Of a stretch of DNA of 64,000 nt, positions 29,335-38,778 are shown in pieces. The translations under genes were made by a program, and so were the position numbers. Within the stretch, counting starts at the first letter, position 1; every line of letters starts with the position of its first letter. The stretch is from Psychrobacter pygoscelis (GTDB lineage: Bacteria; Pseudomonadota; Gammaproteobacteria; Pseudomonadales; Moraxellaceae): NCBI RefSeq assembly GCF_004335015.1, contig NZ_RQRU01000006.1, forward strand, positions 1 to 64,000, given 5' to 3'. The notes under the pieces were generated by a model that worked only from the letters and a program-made list of their open reading frames with translations, did not search any database and had not been told where the DNA came from.

Positions 29335-30426
29335 ATGACCACTATAACTGCTATGGGATCGATGACAAAAGGGACAATAGCGGCGGTATTGTCTAATTTA
29401 TTGTATTCAATTTTGTTTTTGTTTGGGTTGTTTTTACAGCCACTTTCAGGGACACAAGTGGCTGCTTGGCGTCTGGTGATGATGCTTATGAGTCTAGTGA
29501 TATTGGTCACTTTGCTTAAGCAGTGGCAGCATACCTTTGACTATCTAAAAACCCTCAAGTCCCCTAAAGAGTGGTTGATATTCTTATTGCCAACGCCAAT
29601 ACTAGGGGCGCAAATGTGGCTATTTATGTGGGGTCCAGTCAATGGCTTAGGCTTGGACGTCACGCTAGGGTATTTCCTATATCCGCTGGTTATGATTGTC
29701 ATTGGCCGATTTTTTTATCATGAATCGATGAGTTTGTTGCAATGGTTGGCAACTGGCTTTGCGGTGCTCGGTATTTTTTATGAAGTGGTGGCGTACGGAA
29801 GTATCTCTTGGGCCACAATGTTTGTGTGTCTAGGCTATCCTCCATACTATCTTATGCGCCGAAAGCTGGCGGTACCGCCTATCACAGGACTGCTATCAGA
29901 TTTGGTACTATTACTACCGATCGTTATCGCCATACTTATTCAATCTGATGGCTTAACCATGCTGTCAGCGGCCCCGAAATTATGGTATCTGCTACCCCTA
30001 CTTGGCATTATTAGTACTGGGGCAATGTCACTGACCATGAGTGCCAGTCGTTATTTGCCAGTGTCTTTGTTTGGGACGCTTTGCTATCTTGAGCCTGTAT
30101 TTTTATTCATATTCTCTCTTACGATTTTATCCGCTCACGCTGAAGAAAGTGGCTCTACTATTATGTATGCGATGTTATTTGTGGCGCTCGTATTGATGGT
30201 CATCGATGGCGCGCGAGGTTACCTTGAGCGTAAACGTGCCAACCGCTTGCATGGATATCATGAGCCGCAGATTGCTACCTTCCCGCCGCGGCGTCGAATT
30301 AAGAAAAATCGTATTAAAGGGGTGTTGGCTGCGCATCGATTCCACAAAATTAAACGCTATCAACAAAAAATAAATAAAATAGAAAAAAAACTTGAACGGC
30401 TGGGGGCTAGTGAGAAGACACAGTGA
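29335..30426 (+). CDS. RarD-type EamA-family permease
   Basis: 363 residues with about ten hydrophobic helices. The first segment (KGTIAAVLSNLLYSILFLFG) and SGTQVAAWRLVMMLMSLVI, plus LLQWLATGFAVLGIFYE, are typical of RarD-like drug/metabolite transporters. The substrate is unknown for this family. The last ~65 residues are very basic and predicted helical (RRRIKKNRIKGVL, KINKIEKKLERLG), a cytoplasmic extension not found in standard RarD. It follows the gyrA terminator. Confidence 0.82.
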   Translation: MTTITAMGSMTKGTIAAVLSNLLYSILFLFGLFLQPLSGTQVAAWRLVMMLMSLVILVTLLKQWQHTFDYLKTLKSPKEWLIFLLPTPILGAQMWLFMWGPVNGLGLDVTLGYFLYPLVMIVIGRFFYHESMSLLQWLATGFAVLGIFYEVVAYGSISWATMFVCLGYPPYYLMRRKLAVPPITGLLSDLVLLLPIVIAILIQSDGLTMLSAAPKLWYLLPLLGIISTGAMSLTMSASRYLPVSLFGTLCYLEPVFLFIFSLTILSAHAEESGSTIMYAMLFVALVLMVIDGARGYLERKRANRLHGYHEPQIATFPPRRRIKKNRIKGVLAAHRFHKIKRYQQKINKIEKKLERLGASEKTQ

Positions 30427-30754
30427 TAGGTTTGCCAGATACTGCTGCTACATTAACTGCATAACATTTGGTGAAGTTAGGCGACAAATGATAAGAGTTT
30501 TATAAAAAACCACGTTTAAAATGTAGGTAATCATCATGGCAAAATTAGCACCAAAGCCTAATAGGAAATTCGTGACAACTGCGTTATGATAAATTTCGAA
30601 ATTACTACCGCGATTGATTAATGTTGATAAGATTGAAGAGATTTTCAATCTTTATATTCTGCTTTACGCTAGCAGTGGTCATTTAGTAACTGATGATTTA
30701 ATGAAATAGTATTCATAGCAATACCACTGAATTGTCTTAGAATAAGGAAATAAA
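30427..30754. other. Intergenic region before the GST gene, no supported feature
   Basis: A 66-codon minus-strand frame (30448-30648) has hydrophobic runs but no ribosome site and no recognised family. Nothing else stands out except the AT-rich likely promoter near 30690-30740. Confidence 0.35.
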
Positions 30755-31423
30755 ATGCTACATCTTCATCATCTTGAAAACTCGCGTTCATTTCGCATTG
30801 TCTGGCTATTAGAAGAGCTTGGTGAGTCGTATCAATTGACTTGCTACCAACGAGATAAATCGTATCTCGCGCCTAAGATCTTGGAGCAGGTCCATCCAAT
30901 GGGCAAAGCGCCTATATTGGTGGTCGATGACCGACCTTTGGTTGAGTCAGGATTCATCATTGAATATCTATTAAAGCACTATGATAATGAACAAAAGTTT
31001 AAACCAAAGGACGACGATGAGAGCGCTTGGGAGAATTATACTTTTTGGATGCATTTTGCGGAAGCTTCAGCCATGCCACCGCTGGTCATGCGATTGGTCT
31101 TTAACAAAATTGTCGATAAATCCCCCGCTTTGATCAAGCCTGTGAGTAAAGGTATCCGTAAGCAAGTTGAAGATACTATGATCCGCGGCAATATCGAAAA
31201 AGCACTTAAGCTTATGGAGCAGCATTTACAGAATAATCATTGGTTCGCGGGGGCATCATTTAGCGCAGCGGATATTCAAATGTATTTTGTAGCGGCAGCA
31301 GCCAACTCAAGAGTCGATTTGGATACCACTAAATACGTCAATATTCTTAATTGGATGAAGCGCTGTGAAGCGCGGCCTGCTTTTAATCGCGCGGTTGAGA
31401 GGGGTGGTAAGTTGGCGTTCTAA
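30755..31423 (+). CDS. Glutathione S-transferase
   Basis: 222 residues. The N-terminal thioredoxin-like domain (LHLHHLENSRSFRIVWLLEE, MGKAPILVVDD, VESGFIIEYLL with the glutathione-binding cis-Pro and ES pair) is followed by an all-helical domain with WFAGASFSAADIQMYF. Cytosolic and probably in detoxification; the substrate is unknown. Ribosome site AAGGA lies 9 bp before the ATG. The next small membrane gene starts 30 bp downstream and may be co-transcribed. Confidence 0.9.
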   Translation: MLHLHHLENSRSFRIVWLLEELGESYQLTCYQRDKSYLAPKILEQVHPMGKAPILVVDDRPLVESGFIIEYLLKHYDNEQKFKPKDDDESAWENYTFWMHFAEASAMPPLVMRLVFNKIVDKSPALIKPVSKGIRKQVEDTMIRGNIEKALKLMEQHLQNNHWFAGASFSAADIQMYFVAAAANSRVDLDTTKYVNILNWMKRCEARPAFNRAVERGGKLAF

Positions 31424-31453
31424 TATCAGCGATAACCAATAAAGGCCAATACT

Positions 31454-31708
31454 ATGGATCAACGTCAAAAGTCGACTGACTCATTACCCCCTTCAGCGGC
31501 ATCTAGCAGTGAGGAGTTAGTCGAGCACTATACTGCCAATCCTGTCTCAATTAAATCGTGGTTACAAAAGCTGCTGGTCATTGCCTTATGTGCTATGAGT
31601 TTTTATGCAGGCTGGCAAGCGCACGAGTCTAGTATGGTGCGCAATTGCTTACAATCAGGTGGGCAGGTAAATCAAGATTCGCCAGTCTTTAGCTGTGAGT
31701 GGCATTGA
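31454..31708 (+). CDS. Small single-pass membrane protein, unknown function
   Basis: 84 residues. A polar N-terminus (1-35) leads to one membrane segment (LLVIALCAMSFYAGWQA, about 38-55) and a short C-terminal part with two cysteines (NCLQSGG, FSCEWH) that would face the periplasm and could form a disulfide. I do not know the family. It lies 30 bp after the GST gene on the same strand. Confidence 0.65.
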   Translation: MDQRQKSTDSLPPSAASSSEELVEHYTANPVSIKSWLQKLLVIALCAMSFYAGWQAHESSMVRNCLQSGGQVNQDSPVFSCEWH

Positions 31709-31849
31709 TACGCCAGCAGTAGGCTAGGAGATAGTGAGTTGGTACTGGTGGTCTAAGAGCGATACTTAGCCACCCTGCCATTGACAATTATTAGCCAGCG
31801 AATAGCGATATAATGGCTTTTAGTCACTATTATATAAGTATAAGTAATT

Positions 31850-32932
31850 ATGTATCATTTGACCTTTTTGGGGACCTCAGCAGGTATTCCCACTAAGCAG
31901 CGCAACGTCACCGCACTGGCCATTGAATGTGTCAATCCCTACCTTGCCGGTGACAAGCAGCAAAGCAAATATAACCGCCCTTGGCTACTGATTGACTGCG
32001 GCGAAGCCACTCAGCACCAGCTACTTCACACCAAGCTGTCCGTTCATCAGCTCGCCGCTATCTGTATTACGCATGTGCATGGCGATCATTGTTACGGTCT
32101 ACCGGGGCTGCTAGCAAGCCTTGCTATGTCTGGGCGCAAGACTAAGCTTACCATTATTGCGCCCAAGGCCATCGGTCAGCTGCTTGATACCTTAACCCTC
32201 ACGACCGAGCTGTACTTTACCTATCCGATTGAGTTTGTCGCTATTGAAGATATATTAGCCGGTAAGTCAAGCAGCGAAGCTGTGAGCGGCTGTCAAGTTC
32301 ACTTTAACTTTAGTCCTAGCCACCAGCTGACAGTGGAGATTATTCCGCTGTCACATCGGGTGGCCTCACATGCTTTTGTATTGACCCAGCAGCTCAAGAT
32401 GGACAAGCTAAATACAGATAAGCTTAACCAAGCTGGCATAGCGGCTGGCGAGTCTTGGGGGCGATTACAGCGTGGTGAAGATGTGACGCTAGCTGATGGC
32501 CAAGTGATTAGGTCACAAGACTATGTCGATAGCCTAAGCAAAACCACCAAGATGATCGTCGCCGGCGATAATGACAGCCCAGAGCTGCTGACCAAAGCCG
32601 CCGCTGATGCCACGTTGTTGGTTCACGAAGCCACTTATACCGATGCTGTCCTCAACAAAATTCAGACAAAAGCAGAGAGCAATTCAAGCGCGATAGATCC
32701 CATGCACAGCACCGCAGGGCAGGTGGCACGCTTTGCGGCGCTGACCGGCGTCTCGAATCTGATACTCACTCACTTTAGCGCTCGCTATCAGCTGTTTGAT
32801 GACCCTGCTTCAGATACCGCCAATATGGCGGATATTCGCTTAGAAGCCGAACAGTACTATCAAGGTCAGCTCTGGCTTGCCAAAGATTTTGCTCAATTCG
32901 AAGTAGGCGATATAGTAAAGCCGATTGCGTAA
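31850..32932 (+). CDS. rnz: Ribonuclease Z (tRNA 3' endonuclease), metallo-beta-lactamase fold
   Basis: 360 residues. LTFLGTSAGIPTKQRNVTAL and the zinc motif THVHGDHCYGLPG (about 76-83) are diagnostic. Further ligands appear in VAGDNDSP, LVHEATYTD and LILTHFSARY. It trims tRNA 3' trailers or acts as a related phosphodiesterase. An insert (about 130-155) and one around 280 lengthen it over the ~305-residue E. coli enzyme. The encoded CCA in the tRNAs seen here would make an RNase BN-like exonuclease role also possible. Confidence 0.9.
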   Translation: MYHLTFLGTSAGIPTKQRNVTALAIECVNPYLAGDKQQSKYNRPWLLIDCGEATQHQLLHTKLSVHQLAAICITHVHGDHCYGLPGLLASLAMSGRKTKLTIIAPKAIGQLLDTLTLTTELYFTYPIEFVAIEDILAGKSSSEAVSGCQVHFNFSPSHQLTVEIIPLSHRVASHAFVLTQQLKMDKLNTDKLNQAGIAAGESWGRLQRGEDVTLADGQVIRSQDYVDSLSKTTKMIVAGDNDSPELLTKAAADATLLVHEATYTDAVLNKIQTKAESNSSAIDPMHSTAGQVARFAALTGVSNLILTHFSARYQLFDDPASDTANMADIRLEAEQYYQGQLWLAKDFAQFEVGDIVKPIA

Positions 32933-33013
32933 GAGAGTGAGGGTCATGCCGAGTTTTGCAGAGCATTTTTAGAGGGATAACAATAGGTAGCTAATCCTGC
33001 CTTTCGCTATTAT

Positions 33014-33109
33014 CTACTCATCTGAGCGAGGCAGTGGCAAGAGCTGAGGCATTCCTGCGCTGCGAGACTACCTCAGACTCTAGCCACTGCAACTCGCTCA
33101 GCCGAGTAG
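33014..33109. repeat. Long interrupted inverted repeat between convergent genes
   Basis: Paired blocks from outside in: CTACTC/GAGTAG, CTGAGCGAG/CTCGCTCAG, GCAGTGGC/GCCACTGC, then shorter AGAG/CTCT and GAGG/CCTC pairs. The whole forms a ~96-nt hairpin lying 81 bp after rnz. It may be a bidirectional terminator or a small mobile repeat. The rest of 32933-33288 shows no gene. Confidence 0.7.
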
Positions 33110-33288
33110 GATAACCGCTGCAGTCAGGGCTAGCGGTAACAGCTGCTATTTTCTATCTGTTCATCGTGGTTTTAGCGTCACTATCTTATCTAGGCCACGG
33201 CTAAATTGCGTGCTAAGCGTCTTCAAGATAGCAAAAAACACTGCGCTTAATAAAAGAAGAGTGGGCAGTGGGCTTGCTGACTTGAGCT

Positions 33289-34875
33289 TTAATCATCACA
33301 GAAGATATTTATTTTATTATTCTTCGCCTGGTTATGCTTCCTAATACGATCTGGGTCTATTAGATAATCCACTACTTGTCTATCCACACACTCGCTGACG
33401 TCGGAGAGGGCCAGCGTATGCCCATCACCGCGGCGGGTTAATAGCATCGCGTCCAAATATTGCTGCATTGCCAGTGCATTACCGTAAGGGGTAGCTGGAT
33501 CATTGGTCTGTGCGACCAGTAGTAGCGCTGGTGCTGCTGCATCAAGCTTGGGGGCATGGACTTTATCGCTGCCAACTACTGGCCAGTAATAGCAGGCATC
33601 GAGCAGCTCATTTTTAGTTGCTGGACGATGATTGTCCCACGTTGATTGCGCCGTTACCTGTTGGGCATTTTCAAGATAATGCTGTTTTTCTGTATCGCTA
33701 GGTGCTCGGTCAGCACAGTCTATCGCGGTGAATGTGGCGAAATCTATATTGTTTTTATCATCGTCTATCAGCGACTTTAACAGGGTAAAGTCTTGCGCTT
33801 CAAGCTGGCTTAGTATCTCATTTAATACCGGCCAACCATCTGGCCACGCCATTAGCCCATAAAGAGTCCAAGATAAATGGGTAGGCGAGATACGTTGCCC
33901 ATCAAGATCACGAATGTCATGATCATCAAAATAGCTATAAATCTTCGCGATTTTTGCCTCGGCTTCCTTGATGGTCTCAGTATCTGCAAAGAAGCAGCCC
34001 GGCTCTCGGCGGCATTGCTTAACGAAACGCTCAAAAGTCTGCTGTACTGAAGCTTCTTGGTTTAATTGGATCTGTAGCTCATCTTCATTGAGGTTCACAA
34101 CACCGTCAAGGACACCAGCGCGTAGCTTATTAGGGTAGCGCTCAGCGTATAGCGCCGCAATCTTGGTACCGTATGAATAGCCAATAAGACTGATCTTAGG
34201 TTCAGCAAGTGCTTGCCGGATGGCTTCGATATCATTGACCGAATAGTTCGCCCCAAGGTGCATCAGTAGGTCATTAGGGGTATGCTGCCAGCAGCCTTTA
34301 GCAAAGGCTTCACTATCTTCTGGGTACAAGACTCGATGCTTGGGGTCACAAGTGACACTGGGTATCGACGGATAAACACCACGTGGTGCAAAGCCAATAA
34401 TATCAAAATGCTCTCTGAGCCTAGCAGAGTTAGCAGAGTTGTTAGGACGGGTGTCTAGCCCTGACTGCCCCGGACCTCCTGCGATACTGATAAGCGTACC
34501 GATCTTATCACCCGTAGCCGGCAATCGTGATAATGCTAATTTAATAGTGCGAGCTGGCTGAGTGCGCGTCGACGGAGCGTCATTGACCGTCTGGAAAGCC
34601 TTGCTATTAGTAGACACTGCAATGGGAATCTCAAGAGTAGCGCACTGTAACTCATCAATATTGAGCGTATAAGCATCAAACCAACCTGAATAACCAAGCT
34701 GATTACAGGGCTGCCAATGAATAGAGCTAGCGCTAACATGTGAATTGGCTTGAAGATTGGCATGTGAATTAGAGCTGCTAGTTAAGCTTGCAGTCTTTGG
34801 AATGGTACCACTAGAGCAAGCAGCGGCCAAACATAGCAAGGCAGTAACTCGAAGAGCTTTGACGGGCATGAGCAA
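33289..34875 (-). CDS. Alpha/beta-hydrolase lipoprotein, TAP-like C-terminal domain
   Basis: 528 residues. A lipoprotein signal with lipobox LAAAC (lipidated Cys about 20) is followed by an alpha/beta-hydrolase fold: oxyanion region SIAGGPGQSG, nucleophile elbow GYSYG, then TNDPATPYGNA and the late GDGHTLAL, which supply the Asp and His. The C-terminal part matches the TAP-like domain of tripeptidyl/prolyl aminopeptidases. It probably releases peptides at the cell envelope. The catalytic triad looks complete; the substrate is inferred. Confidence 0.85.
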   Translation of the reverse strand: MLMPVKALRVTALLCLAAACSSGTIPKTASLTSSSNSHANLQANSHVSASSIHWQPCNQLGYSGWFDAYTLNIDELQCATLEIPIAVSTNSKAFQTVNDAPSTRTQPARTIKLALSRLPATGDKIGTLISIAGGPGQSGLDTRPNNSANSARLREHFDIIGFAPRGVYPSIPSVTCDPKHRVLYPEDSEAFAKGCWQHTPNDLLMHLGANYSVNDIEAIRQALAEPKISLIGYSYGTKIAALYAERYPNKLRAGVLDGVVNLNEDELQIQLNQEASVQQTFERFVKQCRREPGCFFADTETIKEAEAKIAKIYSYFDDHDIRDLDGQRISPTHLSWTLYGLMAWPDGWPVLNEILSQLEAQDFTLLKSLIDDDKNNIDFATFTAIDCADRAPSDTEKQHYLENAQQVTAQSTWDNHRPATKNELLDACYYWPVVGSDKVHAPKLDAAAPALLLVAQTNDPATPYGNALAMQQYLDAMLLTRRGDGHTLALSDVSECVDRQVVDYLIDPDRIRKHNQAKNNKINIFCDD

Positions 34876-35106
34876 GTTGTTCCTAAGTAGGAGTATGGTA
34901 AATACTAGAGCGCGTTCTCATTTACCAAAACTAACGTTTAATGGTCTTAATAGGGCTACATTATAAAAACCATGCCGCCTCATAAGCTAATGACTCTATC
35001 TGATTTAGAGTGAGCCTTGAGGTGTTAACTATATGATAAATAACGTAAACACTGGCGGTTAACCCTATTAAAATGAGCACGCGGCTTAGTGAAATCGTCA
35101 GCTTGA

Positions 35107-36039
35107 TTACTCTGATTGCAATAACTGCTGACCGATCCAGTGACGGCTGAACTGATAGGCTACCCGTCCAGAGCGCCCACCACGGCTAGACGCCCATTGC
35201 AGTGCTGCGGCTTTAACCTCGTCGTTGCAGGCGCTTATAGAGGCGTTGGCGGCTTCATTTTTGGCCACCTCGATATAGTGCTGAACGATTTGCAGATAAG
35301 TCTGCTGATCCATCGGATAAAACGACAGCCACAAGCCAAAGCGATCTGACAGCGACACGGTCTCATCGATAGTCTCATAAGGATTGACCTCATCGGTCTG
35401 ACCATCGTAAATATTGACATTGTCTTTCATGAGCTGCGGCAATAGGTGACGGCGATTACTGGTCGCGTAGACCAGCAGCTTATCTTGCTCAGAATCAAGT
35501 GCCCCATCAAGTACACTCTTGAGGCTGCGATAGCTCTCATCCTGTCCATTAAATGCCAAGTCGTCACAGTAGACAATATAGCGGCAGGGGCTATCACTAG
35601 GCAGCTTGCGAATCGCTGAACGAATCTGGTCGAGTACGTGCAAGTCATCACGGGCAATCTCAATAATGCGCAGACCATCACTATGAAACTCGTGTAATAA
35701 TGCCCGAACCAATGAGGATTTGCCTGCACCGCGCGTCCCTGTCATCAGTACATGGTTGGCTGGATATCCTGCCAGAAACTGCTGAGTGTTTTGGATAAGC
35801 TTGGACTTTTGACTGTCGATACCCAGCAGATCATCTAGCGACAGATGCAGATGTACTTCGATAGGTTCGAGATGACCACTGCGACCACCTACCCAGCGAT
35901 AAGCCAGCTGGTTTGGGTCTAATGTTATCGCAGCAGGGAGCTTTTGGCGTAGATACTGCGTTAATAATTTTGTAAGCTCATCAGTTAATACGATGGCTGA
36001 GGTATTGGATGTGGTATTAAGATCAGAATAATGGGACAT
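35107..36039 (-). CDS. DUF815-family P-loop ATPase
   Basis: 310 residues. Walker A TGTRGAGKSSLVRALL (about 125-135), Walker B RYIVYCDDLAF, sensor LVYATSNRRHL and the arginine-rich C-terminal RGGRSGRVAYQF define this AAA-like DUF815 family. Members bind ATP; the cellular role is not established. Start ATG at 36039. It is divergent from the kinase gene, with 153 bp between them. Confidence 0.88.
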   Translation of the reverse strand: MSHYSDLNTTSNTSAIVLTDELTKLLTQYLRQKLPAAITLDPNQLAYRWVGGRSGHLEPIEVHLHLSLDDLLGIDSQKSKLIQNTQQFLAGYPANHVLMTGTRGAGKSSLVRALLHEFHSDGLRIIEIARDDLHVLDQIRSAIRKLPSDSPCRYIVYCDDLAFNGQDESYRSLKSVLDGALDSEQDKLLVYATSNRRHLLPQLMKDNVNIYDGQTDEVNPYETIDETVSLSDRFGLWLSFYPMDQQTYLQIVQHYIEVAKNEAANASISACNDEVKAAALQWASSRGGRSGRVAYQFSRHWIGQQLLQSE

Positions 36040-36192
36040 AGCAGCTCACTGGTAGTTCACGCGAAATTAAAATAGTGCCAGTAATCGTGGTAGGTTGCAA
36101 TATAGGATGACAAATATTGTCGAATAGCCATATACAGCGTTTAGAAGAGGTGGTAGAGGTGATAGCTAAGCAAAATCTACAATGGCAGAGTC

Positions 36193-37239
36193 ATGATAAT
36201 TAATGAGGCGGAATTTGATAGAGCAGTAAAACCAATAATTGCAGCGGTTCATGACGTTGCTTGTCGCTATGGCTATAACAGATTGCAAGCAAGCCGGATT
36301 AGCTTTGAGCCTGAAAGTGATAATTCTTGGGGCTTAAAACAAAGCCTTAACAACACCTCGCTTATTATTCACAAGTCGCAAGGGTTATGCCGAGCTACCC
36401 ACCGGCAGTTTGGCGAGGTATTGTTAAAATGGGAGCTATTAAAACGGGAGGTGCACGCCGTTGATAAGACCAAGCATTCTAAAACCTTACAGATTCAAAA
36501 TCGTAATAGCTTAGCTTATGAGTGTCATATATTACGCCAATTATCCGACTCAGCACTTAGTGTACCGTTATTGGAGGATATGGCAGAGGTCGTAGTGCTG
36601 GCAGGCAGTCGTTACCACCTTAGTATCGCAGCGCGGCCTTATTATGCATTTGGTAGCCTTAAGCACTATCTAAAAACTTATAAAATCTCTAGCACTCAAA
36701 AAATAACTTTGTTACTCACCGCTGCGAAAATACTTGCAAATTTGCATGATGCGGGTTGGATTCATGGCGATATCAAGCCCAGCAATTTTTTATTAGCAGA
36801 TGATGTCTCTACATTTGAGCTTGTCCTAAATGACTTTGCTTTGGCCACGCCTATTGATGGACGGTTAAACATCTCTGGTGGCGATCATGAAGCTCTAACT
36901 ATGCCCCAAGGTACACCAGCATATCTTGCGCCTGAGTGCTGGCAAGGGCAGGGGCTAAGTTTGCAAAGTGATATTTATGCTTTTGGGGTAATGCTAGTAG
37001 AGGTATTAACGGGCGAAAAGCCTTATCAGATTCAGAAAAATAGTGATGAGTCACAAGATAGTATAGTGAGTAAATGGGCAATAGCGCATTGCCAAGCAGC
37101 TATTCCGAGCTTGCCAATAGCGTGGCGAGGGTATCAGCCTTTGGTCGAGGGGATGTTAGCGAAGCGTAGGGAGGTTAGAATTGATAATATGAGCGTGGTA
37201 ACTGAAAGATTAAGAGAGTTACATAGACGACCCCTTTAA
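36193..37239 (+). CDS. Serine/threonine protein kinase
   Basis: 348 residues of a single soluble kinase domain. FGEVLLKWELLKREV (about 76-90) supplies the likely ATP-site lysine. The catalytic loop HGDIKPSNFLL has Asp193 and Lys195. The metal site is DFALA (Asp214) instead of DFG. APECWQ and SDIYAFGVMLVEVLTGEKPY are the P+1 and F-helix parts. No membrane segment or sensor domain follows, so it is cytoplasmic. The N-terminal ~70 residues are unlike known domains and the glycine loop is poor. A role as an active kinase is likely; the target is unknown. Confidence 0.85.
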   Translation: MIINEAEFDRAVKPIIAAVHDVACRYGYNRLQASRISFEPESDNSWGLKQSLNNTSLIIHKSQGLCRATHRQFGEVLLKWELLKREVHAVDKTKHSKTLQIQNRNSLAYECHILRQLSDSALSVPLLEDMAEVVVLAGSRYHLSIAARPYYAFGSLKHYLKTYKISSTQKITLLLTAAKILANLHDAGWIHGDIKPSNFLLADDVSTFELVLNDFALATPIDGRLNISGGDHEALTMPQGTPAYLAPECWQGQGLSLQSDIYAFGVMLVEVLTGEKPYQIQKNSDESQDSIVSKWAIAHCQAAIPSLPIAWRGYQPLVEGMLAKRREVRIDNMSVVTERLRELHRRPL

Positions 37240-37407
37240 TTCAGTCGCTCTTAGCATGGGTATAATAGTTATCACTCGAAAAAATATGATTGTTATCGAC
37301 AGATTCAAGAAGTTAATTTAAAATCGAATGGCTTTTTAGTTATCAAGATAATAACTGGTTATTACAAATAACTAATGGCTTACTATTACCCTGCCTAAGG
37401 ATTGAAG

Positions 37408-37581
37408 ATGAAGTTGTGGTCAACTTTTTGTATGTTTATTTTGCTGCTAGCACCTGCGGTTCAGAGTAATGCTCAAAATACACCTTGCTCCGGCAAAATG
37501 GGCGGTGTATCACACTGTAAGGACGGCAAATTTGTTTGCAAAAATGGCAAAATTAGTCGATCGAAAAAGACTTGCCGATAA
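37408..37581 (+). CDS. Short cysteine-rich secreted peptide
   Basis: 57 residues from an ATG behind CTAAGG. Residues 1-22 are a signal peptide (FCMFILLLAPAVQSNAQ). The ~35-residue mature part has four cysteines: PCSGKMGG, SHCKDG, KFVCKNG and KKTCR. It is Lys/Gly-rich and probably folds by two disulfides. Small periplasmic proteins with this PCSGKKGG-type pattern occur in Gammaproteobacteria, function unknown. Confidence 0.75.
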   Translation: MKLWSTFCMFILLLAPAVQSNAQNTPCSGKMGGVSHCKDGKFVCKNGKISRSKKTCR

Positions 37582-37633
37582 TCACTTGCTTAACCACAAA
37601 ATATAAAATATCGAAAATAAGCTAAGATAATTC

Positions 37634-38578
37634 TTACGGAAGGTTTATCTGGTAGCTGTCACAGCTCTTTTTATAGCCATTGTTACAAGCCTTCCAGTAC
37701 CAGTAGATTGCTTGTGTCTTATCTTTAGCAGTGCCCCTACCATTAGCGTACATTACAGCAAGACGATATTGCGCCTCAGCAAAATCTTGCTGCGCCGCTT
37801 TACTGAACCACTCAAAGGCTTTGTTGTCATCTCTAGTGACGCCGCTGCCTTTAGCATACAACAATCCAAGATTATTTTGTGCTTTAGCATAGCCCTGAAT
37901 AGCAGCGCCTTGATACCACTCAAAGGCTTTAGCTCTATCTTGCGCAACACCATCTCCCTTAGCGTACATATTGCCAAGATTATTCTGAGCTTGCGCAAGT
38001 CCTTGCTGCGCTGCTTTTTGATACCACTCAAAGGCTTTACTAATATCTTTTGGAATGATTTTGCCTTCCTCATACATATAGGCAAGATTATTTTGACCCG
38101 GTGCAGAGCCGTTACTGGCCGCCTTACTAAACCACTCAAAGGCTTTGCTTTCATCTTTAGGAACACCCAATCCGTTCATATACAGCATGCCTAGATTAAA
38201 TTGTGCATTACCATATTTTTGGAGGGCTGCTTGGGTAAATAATTCACGTGCCTTAGTATAATTTTGTGGCACACCTTGCCCCCTAACATACATCAGACCG
38301 AGGCTGTCTGTAGCTCTTGTCAAGCCTTGATCGGCAGCTTTTTGATACCATTCAACTGCTTTGCCATAGTCTTGCGGCATGCCGCGACCAAACTCATTGC
38401 TTATGCCCATCTCATATTGATATATAGGGTGATCTTCATCCAAGAGCTCAAAAGTGACAGTGGTGGTGGTCGTTTTGGTGACATTGCTAGGTGTCGGGGG
38501 ATTAGCAGACCATGTGGAAATTGAGCATAACACGGAACATACTAAAGCTACGCCCTGATAAACAGTCACCGGTTTCAT
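37634..38578 (-). CDS. Secreted SEL1-repeat (TPR-like) protein
   Basis: 314 residues from the ATG at 38578, behind AAGGA; an upstream in-frame ATG at 38614 would put 12 residues before the signal peptide. Signal about 1-25 (QGVALVCSVLCSISTWSA). About seven 36-residue SEL1 repeats follow, with pattern NNLGxMYAKGxGVxxDxxKAFEWYxKAA. The C-terminus has a cysteine pair (WKACNNGYKKSCDSY). Such periplasmic solenoids scaffold protein interactions. Repeat-to-repeat DNA similarity is high, suggesting recent internal duplication. Confidence 0.85.
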   Translation of the reverse strand: MKPVTVYQGVALVCSVLCSISTWSANPPTPSNVTKTTTTTVTFELLDEDHPIYQYEMGISNEFGRGMPQDYGKAVEWYQKAADQGLTRATDSLGLMYVRGQGVPQNYTKARELFTQAALQKYGNAQFNLGMLYMNGLGVPKDESKAFEWFSKAASNGSAPGQNNLAYMYEEGKIIPKDISKAFEWYQKAAQQGLAQAQNNLGNMYAKGDGVAQDRAKAFEWYQGAAIQGYAKAQNNLGLLYAKGSGVTRDDNKAFEWFSKAAQQDFAEAQYRLAVMYANGRGTAKDKTQAIYWYWKACNNGYKKSCDSYQINLP

Positions 38579-38701
38579 TTTTGTCCTTAAAAACAATAGG
38601 GGATAAAGAGTCAATACTGTACTACGAATTGACTGATTAACTAATTATAAGTTTATTGGTAAGAATCATGATAGTTAATGATTAAGGTAAATTTTAGGCA
38701 A

Positions 38702-38728
38702 TAAAAAACCCGCTTTATAGCGGGTTTT
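38702..38728 (-). terminator. Rho-independent terminator, probably of the original tmRNA locus
   Basis: AAAACCCGCT (38705-38714) pairs with AGCGGGTTTT (38719-38728). Read leftward a T-run follows. It lies 50 bp beyond the 3'-end fragment at 38779, as expected for the RNA gene in which the prophage inserted. Confidence 0.75.
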
Positions 38729-38778
38729 AATGTAGGTTGAGACCAAGTCAATCAGAATACTAACTTACTAGAAAGAAA

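Noticed and set aside
30448..30648. 66-codon hydrophobic minus-strand frame between rarD-like and GST genes
   Set aside because: No ribosome site, no recognised family, and no intact upstream part.
37712..38194. 160-codon plus-strand frame and 137-codon minus-strand shadow within the SEL1 gene
   Set aside because: Repeats in the SEL1 gene keep other frames open; no ribosome site or family match.
37634..38578. SEL1 DNA repeats considered as a possible CRISPR-like array
   Set aside because: The ~108-bp period matches 36-residue protein repeats in one open frame and spacers are not unique; no CRISPR array was seen anywhere in the window.
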